Part shown: positions 1 to 6,149 of the stretch, piece after piece
Position numbering within the stretch: position 1 is the stretch's first letter
How the letters are laid out: each line of letters starts with the position of its first letter
Assembly: GCA_001483205.1 (NCBI GenBank)
Contig: JPPB01000289.1
Span: forward strand, 1-10,367
Reading direction: 5' to 3'
DNA: 10,367 nt
Origin: an alpha proteobacterium 3107
GTDB taxonomy: Bacteria; Pseudomonadota; Alphaproteobacteria; Rhodobacterales; Rhodobacteraceae
Position numbers and translations under genes: made by a program
The notes under the pieces: model-generated
The model's input: the letters and a program-made list of their open reading frames with translations, nothing else
What the model was told of the DNA's origin: nothing
Databases searched by the model: none

Positions 1-5
1 CGGGC

Positions 6-36
6 AGCGCCTGCCTGCCCCCCGGCAGGCGCTTTG
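6..36 (+). terminator. GC-rich hairpin, terminator-like
   Basis: A perfect 10-bp inverted repeat pairs AGCGCCTGCC (6-15) with GGCAGGCGCT (24-33) around an 8-base loop, followed by TTT (33-35 includes the last stem base). This is the shape of an intrinsic terminator with a very short T run. It could end transcription of a gene that lies left of the window. The weak T tract keeps this tentative; it could instead be a repeat element. Confidence 0.4.
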
Positions 37-172
37 AACGTCTCAGCCTGTTGGAGCGTATGGGCTTTATGGCAAGACCATTGCCAATGTGGACTATCGG
101 GAAAAGCGCCCGCCCAGGCAGGCGGCTGCCCGGCCCCAGCCAATATGCAGAGGCCTTTCAATAGATATGTCA

Positions 173-201
173 TTGCAGCGCCATGATCGGTTCCCGATAC
201 T
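173..201 (+). promoter_or_regulatory. Putative sigma70 promoter for the ribB-ribH-nusB operon
   Basis: TTGCAG (173-178) and GATACT (196-201) are separated by exactly 17 bases, close to the housekeeping -35/-10 consensus. Transcription would start near 208, leaving a leader of about 110 bases before ribB. Chance matches of this quality occur, so the call rests on position and spacing only. Confidence 0.35.
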
Positions 202-316
202 CAGGCCATATCGCACAGAACAAACCCGCCCCGATACACGCGCGGCCCTTAACTTCCTCTGGTCATCGCCCGCCGGATCGGCTATCCCGCTGCCCGATCA
301 GGCTGGAGTATCCCGG

Positions 317-1447
317 ATGACCACGAAAACGACCGGTTTGGCGGATACCGGGGCGGCCCTTGCATCGACGGAAGAGATCATCGCCGAGGCGCGCGCCGGG
401 CGGATGTTCATCCTCGTCGATCACGAGGACCGGGAAAATGAGGGCGATCTGGTCATCCCGGCGCAATACGCAACGCCTGCGGCGATCAACTTCATGGCCA
501 CCCACGGGCGCGGCCTGATCTGTCTGGCCCTGACCCGGCAACGGGTGGAGGCTCTGGACCTGCCGATGATGGCGGCGCGCAACTCTTCGCGCCATGAAAC
601 GCCGTTTACGGTTTCCGTCGAGGCCCGCGAAGGGGTCGGCACCGGCATCTCGGCCCCCGACCGGGCGCACACGATTTCGGTCGTGATTGACGCAGACAGC
701 ACCGGGGCGGATCTGGCAACACCGGGCCATGTCTTTCCGCTCAAGGCGCGCGACGGCGGGGTGCTGATCCGCGCCGGTCATACCGAGGCCGCCATCGACA
801 TCAGCCGCCTTGCCGGGCTGAACCCCTCGGGCGTGATCTGCGAGATAATGAACCCGGACGGCACCATGGCGCGCCTGCCGGAGCTGCTGACATTCGCCCG
901 CCGCCACGGGCTGAAGGTCGGCGCGATTTCAGACCTGATCGCCTATCGCAGCCGCCATGATCACCTGGTGCGCGAAAGTCGGGTCGAAACCGTGCATTCT
1001 GCCTGGGGCGGCGACTGGACCATGCGGGTGTTTACCGAACAGACCGAGGGCGTGGAGCATGTGGTGCTGACCAAGGGCGACATCCTGACCCCGGAGCCGG
1101 TTCTGGTCAGAACCCATGCCCTGTCGGTGCTGGAGGACACTCTGGGCATCGGCTCAGACGGGCCGGGCGAACTTGCCTGCTCCATGCGGATCATCGCGCG
1201 CGAGGGGCGCGGTGCGGTCTGCCTGTTCCGCGACCCCCGCGCCAGGCTGGAAATCGAAGAGAGCGAAGGCCCCCGCACCATCAAGCAGACCGGTCTGGGG
1301 GCGCAAATCCTCTCGGCCATGGGGCTGCATGAGCTTATCCTGCTGACAAATTCGCCGGACACCGTGTATCTGGGGCTGGATGCTTTCGGGCTGTCCATCA
1401 CTGGCACCCGGCCGATCACAGAGGGCCCAGACGATGGCCGGACATGA
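317..1447 (+). CDS. ribB: RibBX-type 3,4-dihydroxy-2-butanone 4-phosphate synthase with degenerate GTP cyclohydrolase II domain
   Basis: The 376-residue protein has two domains. The N-terminal half (about 15-215) is DHBP synthase, which converts ribulose 5-phosphate to DHBP plus formate for the riboflavin ring. It shows DHEDRENEGD (35-44), the TPFTVSVEA stretch (95-103), GTGISAPDRAHTI (108-120) and the PGHVFPLKARDGGVL segment (136-150). The C-terminal half (about 230-370) follows the GTP cyclohydrolase II fold (VRTHAL at 264-269, ILLTNSP at 341-347). However, the three zinc cysteines are absent (aligned stretch LSVLEDTLGIGSDG) and the YLRQEGRG catalytic segment is missing, so GTP cyclohydrolase activity is unlikely. 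This matches the RibBX variant known from Proteobacteria. The start at 317 has GGAG at 305-308, 8 bases upstream; the open frame before it does not look like the family. The gene overlaps ribH by 14 bases. Confidence 0.93.
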   Translation: MTTKTTGLADTGAALASTEEIIAEARAGRMFILVDHEDRENEGDLVIPAQYATPAAINFMATHGRGLICLALTRQRVEALDLPMMAARNSSRHETPFTVSVEAREGVGTGISAPDRAHTISVVIDADSTGADLATPGHVFPLKARDGGVLIRAGHTEAAIDISRLAGLNPSGVICEIMNPDGTMARLPELLTFARRHGLKVGAISDLIAYRSRHDHLVRESRVETVHSAWGGDWTMRVFTEQTEGVEHVVLTKGDILTPEPVLVRTHALSVLEDTLGIGSDGPGELACSMRIIAREGRGAVCLFRDPRARLEIEESEGPRTIKQTGLGAQILSAMGLHELILLTNSPDTVYLGLDAFGLSITGTRPITEGPDDGRT

Positions 1448-1958
1448 GCGCCAATCCGTCCTGCCACTGCCACGGTTCAACAGACCGGCAAGGCTGCTTA
1501 TCGTGGTTGCACCCTATTACCGGGAGATTGCCGATGATCTGGTTGCCGGGGCCAGGGCCGGGATCAGGGCCGCCGGTGGCACATGCGAGGTGGCGGAAGT
1601 GCCCGGCGCGCTGGAGATTCCCACCGCCATTGCGCTTGCCGCCAATCAGCCGCGTTTTGACGGTTATGTGGCGCTTGGCTGCGTGATCCGGGGGGAAACA
1701 ACCCATTACGAGACGGTTTGCAACGACAGTTCCCGCGCGCTGCAACTGTTGGGGTTGCGGGGGCTGTGCATCGGCAATGGCATTCTGACGGTGGAAAACC
1801 GCGCCCAGGCAGAGGCGCGCGCCGACCCCGATGGCCTGAACAAGGGCGGGGGGGCTGCCGCCGCTGCCCTGCACCTGATTGCGCTTCGCCGCCGGTGGGA
1901 GGCCGTGGCGGGGGATGGCGATGGTGACGATGATGGTGACGGACCCGCACACCCATGA
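1434..1958 (+). CDS. ribH: 6,7-dimethyl-8-ribityllumazine synthase
   Basis: Lumazine synthase condenses the DHBP made by RibB with the ribitylaminouracil intermediate to give the direct precursor of riboflavin. The 174-residue product carries the family signatures in order: the aromatic substrate-contact segment APYYREIADDL (26-36), EVPGALEIP (55-63), ALGCVIRGETTHYE (80-93) with the expected catalytic histidine H91, GNGILTVENRAQAEAR (114-129), and NKGGGAAAAAL (136-146). The start at 1434 has GAGGG at 1421-1425, 8 bases upstream, inside the end of ribB; its stop overlaps the nusB start as ATGA. The family core ends near residue 155. An unusual Asp/Gly-rich tail (about 160-170) follows, encoded by near-repeats of GATGGTGAC. 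Confidence 0.95.
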   Translation: MAGHERQSVLPLPRFNRPARLLIVVAPYYREIADDLVAGARAGIRAAGGTCEVAEVPGALEIPTAIALAANQPRFDGYVALGCVIRGETTHYETVCNDSSRALQLLGLRGLCIGNGILTVENRAQAEARADPDGLNKGGGAAAAALHLIALRRRWEAVAGDGDGDDDGDGPAHP

Positions 1959-2455
1959 CCTCTGACGACACCGCCCCGGCAGAGAAACCCGCGCCTTCCC
2001 GCGACCAGCGCAGGCAAATGCGCTCTGCCGCGCGGCTGTTCGCGGTGCAGGCCCTGTTTCAGATGGAGGCTTCTGATCAGGACATGGAGTCGGTCCGGCG
2101 GGAATTTGAAGACCACCGTTTCGGCGAGGTCTTCGAGGCGTTCGAGATGGCCGAAGGGGATGTCGGGCTGTTCCGGGGGCTGATAGGGGATGCGGTGCGG
2201 CTTCAGGCCCGGATCGACCAGATGACCGACCGGGCGCTGGCCGCCGAATGGCCGATTGCCCGGATTGACCCGACGCTGCGCGCGCTTTTTCGTGCGGCGG
2301 GGGCAGAGCTGACCGGGGGGAGGACACCGCCCAAGGTGGTGATCAGCGAATTTGTCGATGTGGCAAAGGCGTTCTTTCCCGAGGGGCGGGCGGCGAAATT
2401 CGTCAATGCGGTTCTGGATCACATGGCGCGCGAGGCCCGGCCCGAGGCGTTCTGA
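1955..2455 (+). CDS. nusB: Transcription antitermination factor NusB
   Basis: NusB binds boxA RNA together with ribosomal protein S10 and supports antitermination, mainly of rRNA operons. The 166-residue product is all-helical in pattern and shows the family blocks: RSAARLFAVQALFQME (23-38), the IDPTLRALFRAAGAEL helix (103-118), and the C-terminal stretch from PPKVVISEFVDVAK (about 124-137) into FVNAVLDHMAR. A polar N-terminal extension of about 20 residues, rich in Pro, Ala and Asp, precedes the core, as in many alphaproteobacterial homologues. The ATG overlaps the ribH stop by 4 bases, consistent with translational coupling; ribH-nusB adjacency is common across bacteria. It is the last intact gene before the decayed phage segment, which starts directly after its stop. 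Confidence 0.95.
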   Translation: MTSDDTAPAEKPAPSRDQRRQMRSAARLFAVQALFQMEASDQDMESVRREFEDHRFGEVFEAFEMAEGDVGLFRGLIGDAVRLQARIDQMTDRALAAEWPIARIDPTLRALFRAAGAELTGGRTPPKVVISEFVDVAKAFFPEGRAAKFVNAVLDHMAREARPEAF

Positions 2456-2557
2456 CCGGGCGTCGGCAGTGTGGGCGGCGCGTGCGGCCCTGAATGCCCT
2501 CTGGAAACCGGCGCAAAAACGGCGTATCTGTGGGAAGGAACTGACCGGGAGACATCA

Positions 2558-2755
2558 ATAGCCGACATCGCTGCGTGGGAGGCCTTCGTGGGCGTCGCCG
2601 GAGTAACGATTTTTCTCGGCTCGACTGTCACGCGGAGCGGATCACGAAACTGGAGGCCGCGGTGTCCGGGCTGGCCTCGCACAAGGACATCTCTGAACTG
2701 CAACTCGCCATGGAACGCCAGACCAGGGAGATTCGCGAGATGCGGGCGGGGCGCG
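2558..2755 (+). pseudogene. DUF2730-like phage protein, frameshifted and start lost
   Basis: One frame gives ADIAAWEAFVGVAGVTIFLG, a short N-terminal hydrophobic helix. After a shift near 2625 another frame gives HAERITKLEAAVSGLASHKD followed by a charged, coiled-coil-like stretch ending REIREMRAG near 2750. A membrane helix followed by a short coiled coil is the layout of DUF2730 proteins, which precede DUF3486 and the terminase in Mu-like phages. A good ribosome site GGGAG (2547-2551) is followed after 6 bases by ATA at 2558 instead of ATG, which suggests loss of the start codon by one substitution. The 3' end runs straight into terminase sequence, so it is also truncated. The family call comes from pattern and context and is moderate. 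Confidence 0.6.
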
Positions 2756-3439
2756 GGCGACGTTTATTATCAGTCCTACGCCCGCGACATGACGCGCGGT
2801 TTCATCGACGACTGCGCCGGGTGGGCTGCCGATCTCGGCATGGCCGCCCATGATGAGGGCGAGGTGCTGATCCGCGACGCGGGCCGCGATGTGCAGGCGT
2901 TTCGCATCCTGATGGGATCAGGGCGGCAAATCCTGTCGATGACCGCCGCGCCGCGCGCCTTCCGTTCCAAGGGGCGATCCCGGACGCGCAGGTGGTGGCG
3001 CGACCTATATCGGCATCGATGTTGCCCGGCGGCGCGACCTCTGGGTAGCGGCGGTGCTGGAGGACACCGGCGACGCGCTGTGGCTGCGCGAGATGGTGAC
3101 GCTCCGCGATACGCCCTTCTCTGAACAGCGGGCCGAGGTGCGCTGTCTCGCCGCCCGCCACCGGCCTTGCGCATTCTGGTCGACCAGACCGGCATGGGCG
3201 AGGCGGTGACGGAACAGTTGCAGGACGACCACGGCACCATGACCGTCGAGGGGGTGCAGATGAGCGCACCCAAACGCCTTGATGTTGCCACCCGGCTGCG
3301 CGAGGCCTTCGAGGACCGCCGCATCCGCATCCCCGCTGATGAGGCATTGCGCGCCGACCTTCACGCCATCCGCGCCGAGCCATTGGTATGCCTCGTGCCG
3401 GGTCTGACCGTAGCGAACCGGGTGAAGAGGAGTCTGTAG
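2756..3439 (+). pseudogene. Mu gp28-like phage terminase large subunit, broken
   Basis: Three in-order pieces of the packaging ATPase/nuclease lie in two frames. Piece one (2756 to about 2972) has DVYYQSYARDMTRGFIDDCA and continues to AFRSKG, typical of the N-terminal ATPase part after Walker A. Piece two (about 3000-3160, shifted) has ATYIGIDVARRRDLWVAAVL and the stretch GDALWLREMVTLRDTPFSEQ, the start of the nuclease domain. Piece three (about 3160-3439, back in the first frame) has ILVDQTGMGEAV, then FEDRRIRIPADEALRADLH. The 5' end including Walker A is lost, a middle section of the order of 100-150 residues is missing between pieces one and two, a single frameshift lies near 3160, and the final HADR-type nuclease motif is absent. 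It cannot be functional. Confidence 0.8.
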
Positions 3440-3467
3440 CCTTCCCATAATCCATCCCTTTCAGGGG

Positions 3468-3695
3468 TTATGCGGTTTGTTTGGCGGATGCGGAAAAAAC
3501 CTGCCCGCCAGTTTCAATGATCGCATCGCGCAGGATGTTGTGCAGTTGATCCAGAAGCATTCTCGTATCAGCGCTCATCGCCGCATTGATGCGTGGAGCA
3601 GCATAGTCATATATCTCCTCGACCATGCGGGAGCGTTCTCTTGTCGAACCCTTGAAGCTCTCCCCGGCCTTGTCCGCGTCGTCGCTGTCGGCCAT
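3468..3695 (-). CDS. Small hypothetical protein, 75 residues
   Basis: From an ATG at 3695 this frame encodes a hydrophilic, helix-rich protein beginning MADSDDADKAGESFKGS, with a middle MVEEIYDYAAPRINAAM and an end QVFSASAKQTA. I do not recognise a family. The first 25 codons have the G/C-ending pattern of real genes here, while the later part is less biased. No strong Shine-Dalgarno is visible upstream of the ATG. The same stretch is also open in the same codon register on the plus strand, so the strand call is not secure. It faces the terminase fragment convergently, with a small inverted repeat (CATAA 3445-3449, TTATG 3468-3472) at the boundary. It lies in the decayed prophage zone and may be phage or island cargo. 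Confidence 0.45.
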   Translation of the reverse strand: MADSDDADKAGESFKGSTRERSRMVEEIYDYAAPRINAAMSADTRMLLDQLHNILRDAIIETGGQVFSASAKQTA

Positions 3696-4010
3696 GACGG
3701 GTCGCTCTATCGCGCAAGCCTGCCGAAACCCGGCCCCGGCCAGTCCCCGCAAACCTATCTCAGGCAGAAGGCAAGGCCACTGTGGGACGAGGCCGAAGCC
3801 CGTATCGTCGCCATCGTCAGAGATCAGGGCTTTGATGAAGTGGCAATGGGCCGCCTCATCTCCCACGCCACCGCCAGCGCCCTTGCCCGCAAGGGGTTTG
3901 TGGACTATGCTCACAGCCTCGCCGGAGGCAGCCTTGTCAACCTGATCCGCTTCGGCGAGGATCGTATGGAGAGGCTGATCGCGGAACTGGTCGAATGGCT
4001 GACAGACTGA
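3696..4010 (+). pseudogene. Unrecognised coding segment without a clear start, probably 5'-truncated
   Basis: This frame has strong G/C third-position bias to its stop at 4008-4010 and reads like a real soluble protein: SLYRASLPKPGPGQSPQTYL near the start, an acidic-basic helical middle, and a C-terminal amphipathic helix DRMERLIAELVEWLTD. I recognise no family. No ATG occurs before 3846 and no GTG or TTG between 3696 and 3840, while the minus-strand gene begins right where this bias starts. Either the 5' end was lost by rearrangement, or the true start is a TTG or GTG in the open upstream part (3477-3690) and the minus-strand ORF is spurious. Confidence 0.4.
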
Positions 4011-4381
4011 AATTCGCTGACCTGAAATTGTTTCCGTCGGCATGACACCGCCACAGAACGCCGGAAAGCCCGTGCCGGGGGACGCCGAGCGCACCGCAGA
4101 ATCCGCCTGAAATCCAAGGCCCGAAACACCCGGGAAAATCAGCACGGTTTCCCCGCCGTTCCAGCCCCCTGCAACACCCCTGCAAAAGCCGTTTTCCGGC
4201 GCTTCAACGCCCCTGCAACCGCCCGGATTGAGCATTTATCCCGTCGCAGGCCGGTTTCGCACTCTATCCGCGCTGACGTGGCGGGAAGGCCCGAAAACCC
4301 CTGAAATCACGGCGTTTCGGCATTCTTCATCCCGCCTCATCCAGCATAGTCCCGATTGAGCATTATTCCTGTCGTTTCACA
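4011..4381. other. Degenerate, repeat-rich stretch without a supported gene
   Basis: I see no gene here. Short C/A-rich motifs recur: CCCCTGCAA appears at about 4177-4185 and 4210-4218, with a near copy just before the first. A segment starting AAGGCCCGAAA occurs near 4116 and again, altered, near 4287. A 21-base motif recurs at 4226 and 4354. A 22-codon reading frame from ATG 4042 to TGA 4108-4110 is open but unsupported. The pattern suggests diverged duplications in decaying phage or island DNA. Confidence 0.5.
4226..4263 (+). repeat. Imperfect direct repeat, copy 1
   Basis: GATTGAGCATTTATCCCGTCG (4226-4246) matches the later copy at 18 of 21 positions. After a short insertion the similarity continues with GTTTCGCACT (4254-4263), which matches 9 of 10 bases. 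The two copies start 128 bases apart. Confidence 0.55.
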
Positions 4382-4383
4382 CT
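4354..4383 (+). repeat. Imperfect direct repeat, copy 2
   Basis: GATTGAGCATTATTCCTGTCG (4354-4374) followed directly by TTTCACACT (4375-4383) corresponds to copy 1 with three substitutions in the first block and loss of about 7-9 bases between the blocks. It runs into the orphan membrane-helix coding tail, so it may mark a recombination or deletion joint. Confidence 0.55.
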
Positions 4384-4477
4384 GATCGCCACGGGCCAGG
4401 CCAATCAGTTGCGTTGGATGATCGGTCTGATCGTGGCCGCGACAGGCGCCATGATCGCTGCACTCACCCTGCAATGA
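4382..4477 (+). pseudogene. Orphan C-terminal transmembrane-helix fragment
   Basis: One frame ending at TGA 4475-4477 gives LIATGQANQLRWMIGLIVAA followed by TGAMIAALTLQ: a short polar lead, then a single hydrophobic helix of about 20 residues at the very C-terminus. Such tails end short coiled-coil membrane proteins of the DUF1640 or XhlA-like type, with which this fragment is compatible. The upstream part of the frame (repeat copy 2 and before) shows no coding character and no start, so only the 3' end of a gene appears to remain. The family link is a guess. Confidence 0.4.
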
Positions 4478-4798
4478 GCCGCATGACGGGACTGCCTGAT
4501 GGCCGGGCGCGGCAATGTGGGCAGAGTGTGGCGGGCCCGCGCACAACCGTAGAGGTCATCTCACTCCCGAGGCCTGTGTGAACAGGTGGGCACCGGGGTA
4601 ATCGGACCAGGGTCTGATCAGAGCCAGCTCCCTCGGAATTGCTTGTGGCCACCGGAATGGGACCGCTTCACGGGAAGGGCAGCACCCGCCACCCCTCTGC
4701 TTAACGCCCGCAGACCGCCCGCGCAAGGGCGCACCTGCCTGCGGTGGCTCCGGCTTTGGCCCTGATCCCGTCTGGCTGAGCCACCATGCAGAGGGCAT
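4478..4798. other. Intergenic region downstream of dctD, no gene seen
   Basis: About 320 bases with no convincing frame on either strand. Visible structures are an inverted repeat CCTGT-4-ACAGG (4573-4586), a 10-bp palindrome TCTGATCAGA (4613-4622), a CGCCC/GGGCG hairpin near 4717-4732 and the longer hairpin at 4743-4785. It separates the decayed plus-strand material from the 3' end of dctD. Confidence 0.5.
4743..4785 (-). terminator. Hairpin downstream of dctD
   Basis: GGTGGCTC (4743-4750) pairs perfectly with GAGCCACC (4778-4785), with a 27-base loop that can fold further. It lies 13 bases past the dctD stop on the minus strand, where a terminator is expected. No T tract follows, so it may instead be a 3'-end stabilising structure. 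Confidence 0.25.
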
Positions 4799-6142
4799 TC
4801 ACAAATAATCCGCCCGGTGCAGGCCGTATTTCGCCATTTTTTCGTTCAGTGTCCGGCGCGGCAGGCGCAGCTCTTCCATCACCCTTGCGATTGATCCCCT
4901 GTGCCGCTGCATCGTGCTGTCGATCAGCATTCGCTCGAACGCCTCCACATGGGCCTTCAGCGGTTTGCCCCCGCCCCCGGTCGCCACGACGCCCGCGGTA
5001 TCGTCCCTGTCGCCGATCAACAGGCTCGAGATGGTCCCCGCGCCCCGGCGTTTTTGCAGAACCGCCTGTTCGGCAACGTGCATCAACTGGCGGACATTGC
5101 CGGGCCAGGGCGCGCGCATCATCCGGGCGGCCTCTTCTGCGCTCATCGCCGGGGCCTCGCATCCGTATTCCTCTGCAAACCGGGCCGCCATCCGCGCAAA
5201 CAGCATCAGGATGTCCTCCCCCCGGTTGCGCAGGGGCGGGATCGTGATCCGCATCGCTGACAGCCGGTAATAGAGGTCCGGGCGCAGCATGTCCTTCAGT
5301 CTCCGGCCCGGCTCCTGAAGGTTCGAGACAGCGATGATCCGGGTCTCGGCAGGCACCACTGCGCCTTGAGCATCGATATAGTTCAGCAGCCGCGCCTGAG
5401 CCGCCATGCCCAAGGTTTCAATGTCTTCCAGCACCAGAGTTCCGCCCCGCGCCTTTTCGGCCACGGGAACGCTCCGCCCCCGGCGACGGGGGCCGAACAA
5501 TGCCCGCAATAGGGCGTCTTCTTCATGGGCCGTGCAGGACAACAGCGCAAACGCCCGCCCGGCGCGCGGCCCGACCGCGTGCAGGGCATGGGACACAAGG
5601 GATTTGCCGGTGCCGGTCTCGCCCTCTATCAGCACATGGCCGTCCGCCTGCCCTATATCGAGAATATCCTCGCGCAGGCGCTTTATCTCAGGGGACGCGC
5701 CGATCAGCCGCTCCATGATCGAGGCACTGCCCGACAAGTCCCGGCGCAGCGCCCGGCTGTCGAGTGTCAGCCGCCGCCTGTGCGCCGCCCTTGCCACAAG
5801 TTCGGTCATCTTGTCGGGATCAAACGGCTTTTCAAGGAAATCGAACGCGCCGGTCTGCATTGCCTCCACCGCCATCGCCACATCCCCATGTCCGGTGATC
5901 ATTATGACCGGCAGGCCACTGTCGATACTCATCAGCCGCCTCAGAAACTGCATTCCGTCCATGCCCGGCATCCGTATGTCGGTGATCACGATACCGGGGT
6001 AATCGGGGCTGAGCGCATTCAGCGCTTCCCCGGCCTCTGCGAATGTCTCGGTTTCAAACCCCGACAGCGAAAGCCACTGGCTGATCGACTGGCGCATGTC
6101 CCGTTCATCGTCGATGATTGCGATCTTCATGGTCCGGGTCAT
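4799..6142 (-). CDS. dctD: NtrC-family response regulator, DctD-like, lacking the GAFTGA loop
   Basis: The 447-residue protein has a receiver domain (about 5-120), an AAA+ domain (about 140-370) and a C-terminal Fis-type helix-turn-helix (about 400-445). The receiver keeps D11/D12, phospho-acceptor D55, T83 and K105. The AAA+ domain has Walker A GETGTGKS (174-181), a Walker B-like GGTLVLEDIE (233-242) with D and E swapped relative to the usual LDE, an arginine-finger block LRPDLYYRL (286-294) and PWPGNVRQL (345-353). Between LFG (215-217) and GGTL (233) there are 15 residues and no GAFTGA; canonical members have about 21. Activation of sigma54 polymerase is therefore doubtful. The ATG at 6142 lies 7 bases past the dctB stop and has GAG nearby. 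The DctD name follows the pairing with a DctB-like kinase; no dicarboxylate transporter lies in the window. Confidence 0.8.
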   Translation of the reverse strand: MTRTMKIAIIDDERDMRQSISQWLSLSGFETETFAEAGEALNALSPDYPGIVITDIRMPGMDGMQFLRRLMSIDSGLPVIMITGHGDVAMAVEAMQTGAFDFLEKPFDPDKMTELVARAAHRRRLTLDSRALRRDLSGSASIMERLIGASPEIKRLREDILDIGQADGHVLIEGETGTGKSLVSHALHAVGPRAGRAFALLSCTAHEEDALLRALFGPRRRGRSVPVAEKARGGTLVLEDIETLGMAAQARLLNYIDAQGAVVPAETRIIAVSNLQEPGRRLKDMLRPDLYYRLSAMRITIPPLRNRGEDILMLFARMAARFAEEYGCEAPAMSAEEAARMMRAPWPGNVRQLMHVAEQAVLQKRRGAGTISSLLIGDRDDTAGVVATGGGGKPLKAHVEAFERMLIDSTMQRHRGSIARVMEELRLPRRTLNEKMAKYGLHRADYL

Positions 6143-6149
6143 CGGAATC

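Larger units (their letters stand above)
1..316. other. Leader region upstream of ribB, no supported gene
   Basis: This stretch before the ribB start holds a strong hairpin near the left edge, a smaller inverted repeat at 70-86 (TGGCAA, 5-base loop, TTGCCA), a C/G-rich patch around 105-140 with short inverted repeats, and a candidate promoter at 173-201. I do not see the conserved blocks of an FMN riboswitch. One reading frame (3-164) stays open from the left edge, but its product resembles nothing I know. The ribB frame is also open upstream of the chosen start, from 89, but that extension looks unlike the family N-terminus. Confidence 0.6.
2456..3439 (+). mobile_element. Remnant of a Mu-like prophage (structural/packaging segment)
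   Basis: Directly after nusB, pieces of a DUF2730-like protein and a Mu gp28-like large terminase follow each other on the plus strand. This is their relative order in Mu-like phages, but the intervening DUF3486-type gene is missing and no frame is intact. The 2459-2561 stretch also stays open in a third frame and ends at TAG 2559-2561, possibly the tail of a preceding phage gene, though I do not recognise it. No transposase, portal or head genes and no phage ends were found, so the element is dead. Its right limit is uncertain: the fragments up to about 4477 may belong to it. Confidence 0.7.

Noticed and set aside
3..164. Open frame running in from the left edge, ending at TAG 162-164
   Set aside because: Its product resembles no protein I know, it crosses the terminator-like hairpin, and the edge prevents seeing a start. 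It may be a fragment, but it is unsupported.
89..316. N-terminal extension of ribB by 76 codons
   Set aside because: The extension starts at a non-ATG codon, has no family similarity and covers the candidate promoter. The ATG at 317 has a good ribosome site.
1..316. FMN riboswitch before ribB
   Set aside because: None of the conserved sequence blocks of the RFN element is visible, and the hairpins present are simple stems.
1444..1686. ATG overlapping the ribB stop as ATGA, suggesting a ribH start
   Set aside because: It is in a different frame from lumazine synthase. The correct ribH start is the ATG at 1434 with its own ribosome site.
4011..4480. CRISPR-like array in the repeat-rich region
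   Set aside because: The repeats are few, diverged and unevenly spaced, with no regular spacers and no cas genes.
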